Shown here one piece after another: positions 9,904-19,137 of a stretch of DNA of 64,000 bases. Origin of the DNA: Flavobacterium sangjuense (GTDB lineage Bacteria; Bacteroidota; Bacteroidia; Flavobacteriales; Flavobacteriaceae); assembly GCF_004797125.1 (NCBI RefSeq), contig NZ_CP038810.1, forward strand, positions 124,001 to 188,000, given 5' to 3'. The translations under genes and the position numbers were made by a program. How positions within the stretch are numbered: position 1 is the first letter of the stretch; every line of letters starts with the position of its first letter. The notes beneath the pieces were generated by a model, which was given only the letters and a program-made list of their open reading frames with translations, searched no databases and was not told the DNA's origin.

Positions 9904-9911
9904 CAAAAGTA
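9904..9911 (-). promoter_or_regulatory. Possible -7 box of the PLP enzyme-glucosaminidase-hemL set
   Basis: TACTTTTG on the minus strand, 14 nt before the ATG at 9889. No matching TTTG was found at -33. Confidence 0.4.
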
Positions 9912-9935
9912 GTTTATGCAAATCATTTAACATAA

Positions 9936-9960
9936 AAAAAGTGATTATAAATCGCTTTTT
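9936..9960 (-). terminator. Terminator downstream of the 9970 gene
   Basis: Hairpin AAAAAGTGATT/AATCGCTTTTT (one G-T pair), directly after the stop of the minus-strand gene ending at 9970; a T-rich run follows on the minus strand. Confidence 0.8.
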
Positions 9961-9969
9961 GAAATACTG

Positions 9970-11790
9970 TTAGTTAGATGAAACTATGATTTTTTGTCCG
10001 ATGCTTTTCCCATCGTCCGACTGAATTTTGACTAAATAAACTCCGGTACTTAAAGAAGCTGTGGAAAATTCATAACTGCTTGCCGAACCCAATTTCACTT
10101 TATTAAACAATAATTTACCGGTAATATCAAATAAGGTAACCGATTTTATGTCTAATAAATTTGGATTCGAAACGGTCATTAATTGACTGGTATTGTTTTG
10201 AAAAACAATTACATTTTCTCTTGTTGGATTAGAAGCCGACAAAGCATCATTTCTAAATGTAATTTCAAATCGATCGCTGTATGTTCCTTCCGGTAAAACA
10301 AATTCATATTCAGCATTTTTTATATCGTGATATAAATCGGTTACTTTATCATATAAATAAATGTTCTCCGCCTGATCAAAATTTATAATTTCTGCTACCG
10401 TAATTTTGAAAGAAGCATTAGTTGTAGATTTAAAAGTTACCGGTAATCTTTTGTTTTCATCAAATTGAATTACTGAAATAACATAATCTTTATCATTTAA
10501 GAAAAAATTCATGTCCAATGTTGTCTCATCAGGATTTTGTGCATCTTTTGCATGATCAACACCGTCCGTAGCTTCACTATCAAAAGCCAAAACAACTTGC
10601 TTAATTGCCTGATTATTTAACAAAGTATTAAACCTAATTTGAGGCACTTCTGCTGTTGAAACTGTTGTGTAATCAAAACCGGAAACTGACATAATAGGCG
10701 GTAAGAAATCAGCATTATCAGTGCGAGAAACCGGTACATTTCTTTCAAAAACTGAAGTTGAAACATTTTCTTTATGAAAGGCTCTGTAAGAGTTTTTCAT
10801 AGTAACTGTTGTTCCCGAAGCATTACCCATAATCATAAAACCCTGCCCTACAGGGCAAAACATTCTTGCGTAACTATTGTTTGGAGAAGATTCTGTTAAA
10901 GGCAATAGATTACCTGATATGTCATAAGAATAAAATTTTGCAGGAACATATATACCTGTTCCTCCTCTTGAAACAGGAGAAAATGTTCCATAACCTCCTC
11001 TATAGGCTAGCAATGCATGTGAGGCTACCGTTTTATCATGCTCCCAAAAATAAGCAATACCTGTGCAATTAGTTGCATCAGTTAAAAATGCTGATAAATC
11101 AATAGCAGATGGATAAGGATTCCCGGTTAAGGTTAAATTATTATTAGCAACAGTAATCGTTATGTCACCATCATTAGGTTTTCCTCTAAAATCATAGCGT
11201 TGTTTACTTCCCGCATTATTAACAGCAGTTTCTCCAACATCAGTTGCATCAGAACCACTGGTTCCTTTCATAGTAAACCCTTGACCAGCGGCAATATTTG
11301 ATGAACTATAAGAATGAGACCATCCTGCATAATCCGGCATCGCTAAAAATCTAAAAATCCAATAGTTAGATACTGTAAGTGCTCCCGCGGATGAAGAACC
11401 ATTATAACCAGTTGTAATTGTAGCTGCATTACTTGATGAATTTGTTGTCGGCACATGTAACATTGTTATTCCAAAATCTTCATTACCAACACCGGCAGAA
11501 GCATTTCCTACTGGCGCACACCAATAATTATAAGCATAATTGTTAGATGTTCCTTCTTGAAAAACAGATAATTTACCAGCACCCGTATTAGTGGAGGTCG
11601 AAGTTGTTCCTTGTATAAACTGACCTTCATTTCTCAAATAGAAATTACTGTTAGTATCAAGTTCTAAATTTCCTTTTGCATAAACAACCGCTCCTTTGTC
11701 AAAAATATAGCTGCCATTCTTCACGTATAACTGCGCGACAACTGAGTTTACAAAAAATAAAACGCTAAGTGTAAATAGAGTTGTTTTCAT
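9970..11790 (-). CDS. Type IX secreted surface protein (type A sorting signal)
   Basis: 606 residues with a signal peptide (1-19, ending VVAQ). The bulk is Ser/Thr/Asn/Gly-rich beta structure of the kind seen in Flavobacterium cell-surface proteins, including GNPYPSAIDLSAFL and GQGFMI motifs shared with the giant protein at 12301. The last about 80 residues are a Por secretion (type A) signal: SVTLFDITGKLLF, STGVYLVKIQSDDGK and a final QKIIV. This sends it through the type IX system to the surface. No enzyme domain is recognised. Transcribed divergently from the 12301 gene. Confidence 0.88.
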   Translation of the reverse strand: MKTTLFTLSVLFFVNSVVAQLYVKNGSYIFDKGAVVYAKGNLELDTNSNFYLRNEGQFIQGTTSTSTNTGAGKLSVFQEGTSNNYAYNYWCAPVGNASAGVGNEDFGITMLHVPTTNSSSNAATITTGYNGSSSAGALTVSNYWIFRFLAMPDYAGWSHSYSSSNIAAGQGFTMKGTSGSDATDVGETAVNNAGSKQRYDFRGKPNDGDITITVANNNLTLTGNPYPSAIDLSAFLTDATNCTGIAYFWEHDKTVASHALLAYRGGYGTFSPVSRGGTGIYVPAKFYSYDISGNLLPLTESSPNNSYARMFCPVGQGFMIMGNASGTTVTMKNSYRAFHKENVSTSVFERNVPVSRTDNADFLPPIMSVSGFDYTTVSTAEVPQIRFNTLLNNQAIKQVVLAFDSEATDGVDHAKDAQNPDETTLDMNFFLNDKDYVISVIQFDENKRLPVTFKSTTNASFKITVAEIINFDQAENIYLYDKVTDLYHDIKNAEYEFVLPEGTYSDRFEITFRNDALSASNPTRENVIVFQNNTSQLMTVSNPNLLDIKSVTLFDITGKLLFNKVKLGSASSYEFSTASLSTGVYLVKIQSDDGKSIGQKIIVSSN

Positions 11791-11807
11791 TGTTAAATGT
11801 TAATTTT

Positions 11808-11815
11808 CAAATGTA
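11808..11815 (-). promoter_or_regulatory. Possible -7 box of the 9970-11790 gene
   Basis: TACATTTG on the minus strand, 17 nt before the ATG at 11790. Fits TAnnTTTG; no good -33 element. Confidence 0.4.
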
Positions 11816-12194
11816 CAAATATTTTTATATCTGCCTCATTTTCAAGATAACAAAAAACAGACACAATCAGGAACAAAATACATATAAATTAAACCATTTC
11901 ATTTTCTACAGATAGTTTGTGCTTTTATTGTTAATTTTTTTAATAAAAAAACGTTTAACTGATTTTCATTTAAAAAAAACATATTCTATCTTGCTTTTTA
12001 TGTTTATTGCTTTTTGACAAAACAATCACTAGTAAAAATTTGTGTTTTAAAAATATGAGGGATTTTCCTAATAATTATTTTTGTTAAATCAATTATTGTG
12101 GCAGTATATTTATATTATTTTTTTATTATCCTCGTTTTTTTTAGAAAAATAACGAAACTTATGACTATTAATCTGTTAATTTATAGAATAAGAT

Positions 12195-12202
12195 TATCTT
12201 TG
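12195..12202 (+). promoter_or_regulatory. Possible -7 box of the giant surface-protein gene
   Basis: TATCTTTG fits TAnnTTTG and would give a leader of about 90 nt that includes the hairpin at 12218-12234. Confidence 0.45.
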
Positions 12203-12300
12203 TAGATTCGGATTATTAATACCATCAGGGTATTTTAAAATATTTCAGAAAATTTATATCAAATTAAAAAATGATACCAATTAAAGATTGATGATTATTT

Positions 12301-15300
12301 ATGAGGAAGAATTACTTTGCTGTTTATGAAAAATTAAAACTCAAAACCTTACTAGTTTTGGCTATTATTTTGATTTTTAATTGTGCTGATGCGATTGCCC
12401 AATGCAGCAATTATCAGGTGTATGAGAGTATAGGAACAGCTCTTCCAACTAGTGGTGGTACTTGGGCCGATAATTCAATAACTTATGGTGTTGGAAGCGC
12501 AAGAACAGGTTATTACAGTTTAACTTTTGATGCCGCCGGTGATTATATCAGAACGCCACAAATTGCAAATCCGGGATTATTTTCTTTTTGGTACAGAAGA
12601 CAAGCTACATCAACCGGGACTCCTCAATTTCAGGTTCAGACATCACCTGACGGCGTTGGTTCTTGGTCAGCGGCAGTAGCAACAACAGGTACTTTTACAA
12701 CAACTTACCAACAATTAACAGTTGATTTGGGAGCTTTAGCGCTAACTAATGTATATGTTAGAATAGTTGACACAAGAGGTTCAGGAACCGCAGCTAGATA
12801 TGTTGATGACATTGCATGGACTTCTGCTACAACAACTAATACGCTTATTCCGGCATTAGCGAATTGTGGTCAAACCATTGCTTGTGGCACAACCTATACT
12901 TTTACGGATTCAGGTACTGCAAACGATAATTACAATTACACAGTAACAGGAACTGCTACTGCTACAGATTACACCATTACTTTTACGCCATCAGTAGGAA
13001 CAAATAAGATTCAAATGGCTTTTAGTGCCTTTGATACCCAAAGTGGAGTTGATGGAATGGTCATTTATAATGGACCTAATACTTCCTCCCCAATTTTTGA
13101 TTCAGGTCTTGGTGTTGGATCCAATGCTACAAATTGTCCGGCTGGTTCCTATTATGGCACGACAAGCCCGGGAACAATAACTTCAACAGATGCAACCGGA
13201 ACGATTACAATTCGTTTTAGATCTGATACTACAACTGGTGCAGCTGGAACTAATCTGGGTTGGCTATCTAGTGTAACTTGTGTAAACCCTTGTACTACAC
13301 CGGCAAATCAACCAACATCACTAAACTTTTCATCTATAACCGGTACTTCATTAAGTGGCTCTTTTACGGCTGCAGCTACTGCTCCAAGTGGTTATTTAGT
13401 TGTGAGAAGTACTAGTGCTACGCCTCCAACACTTACCGACGGAACGACCTATGCAGTTGGATATACTGGTTTAACACCAGGAACTACTACTGTTATTCAG
13501 GGGAGTGCCCTTACCAGCAACGGGGTGTCTTTTTCTGACTCTGGTTTAGTGGGAAATACACAATATTACTATTATGTATTCTCATACAACAATGCTTGCG
13601 TTGGTGCGCCATACTATTTGACAACTTCACCGCTTACTAATAGTGCTGTAACTTGTCCCGCAATACCTAATACTGTAGCAACGGCTAGTTTAAGCTACAG
13701 CGGTTTTACGCTGAACTGGGCTACACCAACGGGAGGTTCTGCTTCAGCAATAACTTACACTGTTCAAGTTACTACCGATGCAGGTTATACTGCAAATATT
13801 CCTGGCTCGCCTTTTTCTATTGCAGCTCCAACGGTTACTAAAGTGATAACTGGCTTGGCTGCAAATACACCTTATTATTATAGAATTCTTGCAAGTAATG
13901 GATGTAGTAGTGCTTATGTAAGTGGAAGTGTTACAACATCATTAGCGCCTTGTACTACCCCATCAAATCAACCAACAGTCCTAACTTTTTCATCTATAAC
14001 AGGGACTTCATTAAATGGTGCTTTTACTGCAGCAGCTACTCCTCCAAGCGGTTATTTAGTTGTTAGAAGCACTAGTGCAACAGCTCCAACACTTACTGAT
14101 GGAGTAACTTATGCTATTGGATATACTGGTTTAGCACCGGGAACTACTTATGTTATTCAAGGTAGTGCAGTTACCAGTAATGCTGTATCTTTTTCTGACA
14201 CTGGTTTAGCCGGAAATACACAATACTATTATCATGTATTCTCTTATAATAGTGGTTGTGTTGGCACACCCTATTACTTAGCAACTTCACCTCTTACTAG
14301 CAGTGCTATAACTTGCCCAGCAATACCTAATACTGTAGCTACAGCTAGTATTACTTCTACTGGTTTTACTCTGAACTGGACTGTTCCAACGGGTGGTTCT
14401 GCTTCGGCTATAACCTATACTGTTCAAGTTACTACCGATGCAGGTTATACTGCAAATATTCCTGGTTCACCTTTTTCTATTGCGGCTCCTACGGTTACTA
14501 AAGTTGTAACTGGATTATCATCAAGCACAACTTATTATTATAGGATTCTTGCAAGTAATGGGTGTAGTAGTGCTTATGTAAGTTCAAGTGTTACTACATC
14601 AGTAGGCAATCCTTGTACTAGCGCCACAACATTGGCTTGTGCAACAAGTGGTTTGGCAAGCACTACAGTTGGTAGCACGAGCTATGCTTATACTGCAGGA
14701 TGTGACCCAAGTAATTATGGAAAATGGTTTACTTTCGTCGGTGATGGAAATCAAACAACCATTACATCTGTAGGAACCGGAGGTTTTGATCAGGAAATGA
14801 CTATTTCAAGTGGAAGCTGTGGAAGCTTGACCAACATAAGCTGTCACGATGTAGGCTTAAGTAACGGAACAGAAACCGCTACTTTCACTGCTATTTTAGG
14901 GACAACTTATTATGTCTACGTTGCTTATTGGTACTCCGCAGGAACCAGCACGGATACGGGTACATTCACCATTTCAAGAACCTGTACTACGCCACCGCCG
15001 CCAGTAACCAATGATGAACCATGTACAGCAATCTCATTGACCGTAAATTCTTCATGTAGTTATGCCAGTTACACTAATGCCGGAGCAACTGCTACATCAG
15101 GCGTAACAGCTCCAGGATGTGCCAGTTATTCTGGTGGTGATGTTTGGTTTAGTGCTGTTGTCCCTTCAAACGGCATATTAGAAATCGACACTAACACAGG
15201 CACTATGCTTGACAGTGGAATGGCTATTTACACCGGAACCTGTAGCAGTTTGACTTTGGTTGCTTGTGATGATGACAGTAGCACAAATGGCGCTATGTCC

Positions 15301-18300
15301 TATTTACAAGGAAGCGGATTAACTGCCGGAAGTACCGTTTATATAAGAATCTGGGAATACAGTAATGATAATCAGGGAACTTTTGGAATTTGTGTAACTT
15401 CTCCACCGCCACCAGCAAACAATGATTGCAGCGCACCAACAACTTTAACAGTTAACACAGGAGAAACCTGCACAACAAGTACCAGCGGAAACTCTTATGG
15501 TGCAACACAATCACAAGTAGCTTGTATAGGAACTGGCGCTGATGATGACGTTTGGTATCAGTTTACAGCAACCGGAACGAGACACGCAGTAACTGTTACG
15601 CCTGGCACAATGAACAACGTAGTATTTCAAGTATTCAGCGGCTCGTGTGGAAGTTTAACAAGCATAGCTTGTATCAATAATACAACCGGAAGCACTGCTG
15701 AAACAACAACATTAACAGGTTTAACAATTGGCGCAACTTATATCGTTCGTGTGCATAGCAACAATGCAAATGTTGGAACACAAGGGACATTTTCAATTTG
15801 CGTCACAACACTTTGCACCCTAGGTAGCGGAATAGGAACAACAACCTTAGCCTGTATTAATCCTATTGCCGGAGAAGCCGGACAAAATGGCGCTGATCCT
15901 GCAGCTATGCACTGTTCATCTCCAAGCTGTGTGAATTTAGACGTTACCTATTTACCAATAAACCAAACAACAAATTATACCGTTAGTTCAATAGCCTATA
16001 CACCACCGTATCAGTTTAGCTGTTTGGCTAATGCAGTGAGTGTAAATGTGGACGATGTTTGGTCTCCGGTGATAAATCTGCCTTTCAATTTTTGCTTTTA
16101 TGGAAACACTTACACCTCATGTGTTATTGGATCCAATGGTACGTTGTCATTTAACACTTCCTACGCCGGAACTTCTTCAGGTTATGAATACAACAACAAC
16201 TTACCTAGTACAGCTTCAGGATTATTTGCTAACACTATTTATGGTGTCTATCAAGATATTGACCCGAGTAAAGGCGGCAAAGTTGGTTATGAGTTAATCA
16301 CTTTAACTTCAGGTTGTAGGGCTTTAGTAGCTTCATGGAGCGATGTTCCAATGTATTACAACAACAGTATTTTATACACAGGTATGTTAGTCCTATATGA
16401 GAACACCAATGTTATAGATGTTTACATCAAAGAAAAATACGTTGATGATTATAGTTCATCATACGGCGATGCTTGGAATTATGGAAACGGGATTGTTGGC
16501 GTCCAAAATGCTGCCGGAACAGCTGCTGTTGTTGCTCCAAACAGAAATGGTCTAAGCACCAACTGGTCTGCAACCAATGAAGCATGGAGATTTACTCCGT
16601 CAGGAGCAGCCGCGGCTACTACTATAAAATGGTTTGAAGGCTCAGGAACTACAGGAACTCAATTATCAACAAGCAGCACGTTAAACGTTTGTCCATTATC
16701 TACAACGACTTATACTGCTGAAATTACTTATACTTTATGTACCGGAACCGTTAAGTTAACAGACGAAACAACCGTAACCGTTAATGGAGGCAAAACCTGG
16801 ACAGGTCTCATAGATACCGATTGGAACAAAGCCGGAAACTGGAATCCAAACACAGCGATTCCAACAGGTACTGACTGTGTTGTTATTCCAAACACCACCA
16901 ACAAACCAATAGTATCTGGAACCAGTTACAAAGCTCTTGCCGGAACATTAGCTGTTTATGCCAATGCTAAACTAACCATCAATTCAAGCAACAGTATTGT
17001 TGTTACAGATTGGGTAAATGTAAATGCACCCGGAGAATTTCAAATTAATGATTCCGCAAGTTTGGTTCAAATAAATAATGTTTCAAACACCGGAAATATC
17101 GTTTATAAGAGAACTGCACCAAGCATAAAAGGTTCCGATTATGTATACTGGTCTTCACCGGTTCTCAATCAAGATATGGGAACTATATACGATGCAACTT
17201 TTGCCTACTCTTCCGGATACAAATACCAATGGAACACTACTGTAAACAATGGAAATGGAGCAAGTGGAAACATCGGACAAGGAAACTGGCAAGCTGCCAG
17301 TGGAGTTATGGCAAGAGCCAAAGGCTATATCATCCGTGGTTCAAGTAGTTTCGGTATGCCGGCAACTAGTATTCCAACTACTTTTACAGGAAATCCTTTT
17401 AACGGAAATATTTCTATCACTGTACAAAGAGGTGACTATACAGGCGGACCATACAACGGTGCTAATGGCGCTCAAATTACAAATCTGAATGATAATTATA
17501 ATTTGTTGGGTAATCCGTATCCATCCGCTATGAATGCGTTACAGTTTTTACAAACCAATACTTATCATGCAACGACCAATCCGAGCGGACAATTGTTAGG
17601 AAATGTAAAACTTTGGACTCACGGACATGATCCGCTTCTTGGGGTTCCAAACCCATTCTATGGTTCGTTCCAATATAATTATGATGCGAATGATTATTTG
17701 ACCATCAATTATCTTGGTTCAACAACACCCGGAGCACCGGACATTATTAAAGGCGGACAGGCATTCTTTGTACAAATGGTAGACGGAACTGCTAATACAG
17801 GAACCGTTAACTTTACCAACAGCATGCGATTAGATGCCACAAATAATCCATATAGCAATAGTGGATTCTATAAAAACGGAAATGCAACAAACGATGTCAT
17901 AGCATTAGAAAAGCACAGAATTTGGCTTGACTTGGTTGACAGTAATAGAGAATCATCCGGAATACTTGTAGGCTATGCTACTGATGCAACCAATGACTAT
18001 GACACGTTCTTTGATGCGCCTACAGCTGTGTCTTCGGGCTTAAAACTTTTCTCTATAATTGAGAGCCGAACCGATGTATTTGACATTCAAGGAAGAACAT
18101 TACCTTTTGATGTTAATGATGAAATTCCTGTTGGAGTTAATTTGCCTACATCCGGTAACTATTCGTTTGCAATTGCTAAAGTTGACGGCTTATTCGAAAC
18201 ACAGAATATTTACCTAAAAGACAACCTGTTAAATATTACACATGATTTAAAAGTAAGTCCGTATCAATTTACTGCTCTAAGCGGCGTTATAAAAGACCGT

Positions 18301-18579
18301 TTTAAGATCGTGTATATCAACAACGCTCTAGGAAATCCGAACCATTCATTTGAAAATAACATAAAAGTAATGGTGAATAACGAAGTGGCTGTAAGTTCGA
18401 GCAATCTTCAAATGGAATCAATTGTTGTATACAATGTTTTAGGTCAAAAACTAAATACATATAAAAATATTAATTCTAATTATGTAACCCTTTCGGGACT
18501 TCATAAAAACAATACTACATTATTGTTGAAAATAAAATTACAAACAGGTGAAACTGTTATTAAGAAAATTAGTTACTAA
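12301..18579 (+). CDS. Giant type IX secreted surface protein with FN3 and nidogen-like modules
   Basis: 2092 residues. Residues 1-34 are a long signal peptide ending AIAQ. A jelly-roll/MAM-like and a CUB-like region (about 35-330) precede two tandem copies (331-550 and 551-770) each with fibronectin III-like strands. Then come three Cys-rich modules (about 771-1170) joined by proline linkers (PPPP near 897 and 1035), a nidogen-like region (about 1195-1425) and a conserved Flavobacterium tail. The last about 80 residues (LQMESIVVYNVLGQKL to KIKLQTGETVIKK) match the type IX sorting signal type C pattern rather than type A. No catalytic motif is seen; an adhesin or structural surface role is likely. 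The ATG at 12301 is the only start that gives the signal peptide. Confidence 0.88.
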   Translation: MRKNYFAVYEKLKLKTLLVLAIILIFNCADAIAQCSNYQVYESIGTALPTSGGTWADNSITYGVGSARTGYYSLTFDAAGDYIRTPQIANPGLFSFWYRRQATSTGTPQFQVQTSPDGVGSWSAAVATTGTFTTTYQQLTVDLGALALTNVYVRIVDTRGSGTAARYVDDIAWTSATTTNTLIPALANCGQTIACGTTYTFTDSGTANDNYNYTVTGTATATDYTITFTPSVGTNKIQMAFSAFDTQSGVDGMVIYNGPNTSSPIFDSGLGVGSNATNCPAGSYYGTTSPGTITSTDATGTITIRFRSDTTTGAAGTNLGWLSSVTCVNPCTTPANQPTSLNFSSITGTSLSGSFTAAATAPSGYLVVRSTSATPPTLTDGTTYAVGYTGLTPGTTTVIQGSALTSNGVSFSDSGLVGNTQYYYYVFSYNNACVGAPYYLTTSPLTNSAVTCPAIPNTVATASLSYSGFTLNWATPTGGSASAITYTVQVTTDAGYTANIPGSPFSIAAPTVTKVITGLAANTPYYYRILASNGCSSAYVSGSVTTSLAPCTTPSNQPTVLTFSSITGTSLNGAFTAAATPPSGYLVVRSTSATAPTLTDGVTYAIGYTGLAPGTTYVIQGSAVTSNAVSFSDTGLAGNTQYYYHVFSYNSGCVGTPYYLATSPLTSSAITCPAIPNTVATASITSTGFTLNWTVPTGGSASAITYTVQVTTDAGYTANIPGSPFSIAAPTVTKVVTGLSSSTTYYYRILASNGCSSAYVSSSVTTSVGNPCTSATTLACATSGLASTTVGSTSYAYTAGCDPSNYGKWFTFVGDGNQTTITSVGTGGFDQEMTISSGSCGSLTNISCHDVGLSNGTETATFTAILGTTYYVYVAYWYSAGTSTDTGTFTISRTCTTPPPPVTNDEPCTAISLTVNSSCSYASYTNAGATATSGVTAPGCASYSGGDVWFSAVVPSNGILEIDTNTGTMLDSGMAIYTGTCSSLTLVACDDDSSTNGAMSYLQGSGLTAGSTVYIRIWEYSNDNQGTFGICVTSPPPPANNDCSAPTTLTVNTGETCTTSTSGNSYGATQSQVACIGTGADDDVWYQFTATGTRHAVTVTPGTMNNVVFQVFSGSCGSLTSIACINNTTGSTAETTTLTGLTIGATYIVRVHSNNANVGTQGTFSICVTTLCTLGSGIGTTTLACINPIAGEAGQNGADPAAMHCSSPSCVNLDVTYLPINQTTNYTVSSIAYTPPYQFSCLANAVSVNVDDVWSPVINLPFNFCFYGNTYTSCVIGSNGTLSFNTSYAGTSSGYEYNNNLPSTASGLFANTIYGVYQDIDPSKGGKVGYELITLTSGCRALVASWSDVPMYYNNSILYTGMLVLYENTNVIDVYIKEKYVDDYSSSYGDAWNYGNGIVGVQNAAGTAAVVAPNRNGLSTNWSATNEAWRFTPSGAAAATTIKWFEGSGTTGTQLSTSSTLNVCPLSTTTYTAEITYTLCTGTVKLTDETTVTVNGGKTWTGLIDTDWNKAGNWNPNTAIPTGTDCVVIPNTTNKPIVSGTSYKALAGTLAVYANAKLTINSSNSIVVTDWVNVNAPGEFQINDSASLVQINNVSNTGNIVYKRTAPSIKGSDYVYWSSPVLNQDMGTIYDATFAYSSGYKYQWNTTVNNGNGASGNIGQGNWQAASGVMARAKGYIIRGSSSFGMPATSIPTTFTGNPFNGNISITVQRGDYTGGPYNGANGAQITNLNDNYNLLGNPYPSAMNALQFLQTNTYHATTNPSGQLLGNVKLWTHGHDPLLGVPNPFYGSFQYNYDANDYLTINYLGSTTPGAPDIIKGGQAFFVQMVDGTANTGTVNFTNSMRLDATNNPYSNSGFYKNGNATNDVIALEKHRIWLDLVDSNRESSGILVGYATDATNDYDTFFDAPTAVSSGLKLFSIIESRTDVFDIQGRTLPFDVNDEIPVGVNLPTSGNYSFAIAKVDGLFETQNIYLKDNLLNITHDLKVSPYQFTALSGVIKDRFKIVYINNALGNPNHSFENNIKVMVNNEVAVSSSNLQMESIVVYNVLGQKLNTYKNINSNYVTLSGLHKNNTTLLLKIKLQTGETVIKKISY
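13291..14610 (+). repeat. Two tandem 660-nt copies inside the giant gene
   Basis: Copy A is 13291-13950 and copy B 13951-14610. The period is exactly 660 nt (220 codons), so the frame is kept. Long stretches are identical, notably around 13760-13830 versus 14420-14490. Many differences are silent. Confidence 0.88.
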
Positions 18580-18906
18580 TTACAAATAGCTTAAAAATTT
18601 CCAAAAAGACCTTTGCTTCAAATAGTAAAGGTCTTTTTCATTTGCATAGGCTTCCTTCTCAAAGGAGATATTTCTGTAGGCTGTATTTTTGTCTTTATAG
18701 ATAATCCATCTAATCAAAAATTCTAATCCATACCAAATAAAAAAAGGCAAAATCAGCAACTCAATTTGCTGACGAATGTGAATCTTTTCATGGTTAATCA
18801 TAACCGGATTTTGCTTCAAATCATGCTCGGAAACGATGATAAATGGAAACAAAGTTATCCCTCGAAAACCTTTTGGAATTAAATATCTCGAAACGATTAC
18901 AAACAT
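18580..18906 (-). CDS. Small membrane protein with HExxH motif
   Basis: 108 residues. HEKIH at residues 39-43 is followed by one hydrophobic segment (about 51-70, LLILPFFIWYGLEFLIRWII) and a Glu-containing SFEKEAYANEKD at 81-92. The layout resembles the zinc-binding core of M56/BlaR1-like or related membrane metallopeptidases, in very reduced form. Proteolytic activity is not shown by the sequence, and no family is named with confidence. Its stop codon directly abuts the stop of the giant gene, and its 3' coding end contains that gene's likely terminator. Confidence 0.75.
   Translation of the reverse strand: MFVIVSRYLIPKGFRGITLFPFIIVSEHDLKQNPVMINHEKIHIRQQIELLILPFFIWYGLEFLIRWIIYKDKNTAYRNISFEKEAYANEKDLYYLKQRSFWKFLSYL
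18603..18638. terminator. Terminator of the giant gene, inside the converging coding region
   Basis: AAAAAGACCTTT at 18603-18614 pairs perfectly with AAAGGTCTTTTT at 18627-18638 and a T run is part of the stem. It lies 23 nt past the giant gene's stop, within the last codons of the minus-strand gene at 18580. Confidence 0.75.
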
Positions 18907-18915
18907 TTGTTATAA

Positions 18916-19116
<201 letters not shown>

Positions 19117-19137
19117 ACTACAGCATAAATCAAACAC

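Larger units (their letters stand above)
11791..12300. other. 510-nt AT-rich divergent intergenic region
   Basis: Separates two type IX secreted-protein genes. It holds candidate promoters for both: TACATTTG on the minus strand at 11808-11815 and TATCTTTG on the plus strand at 12195-12202, plus a further TATTTTTG at 12076-12083. A small hairpin AATACC-ATCAG-GGTATT lies at 12218-12234 in the leader of the giant gene. I see no coding frame or RNA gene here. Confidence 0.6.

Noticed and set aside
13291-14610. Assembly error at the 660-nt repeat
   Set aside because: The copies differ at many positions, including silent ones, and the frame is intact, so a real duplication is more likely. Copy number could still be collapsed.
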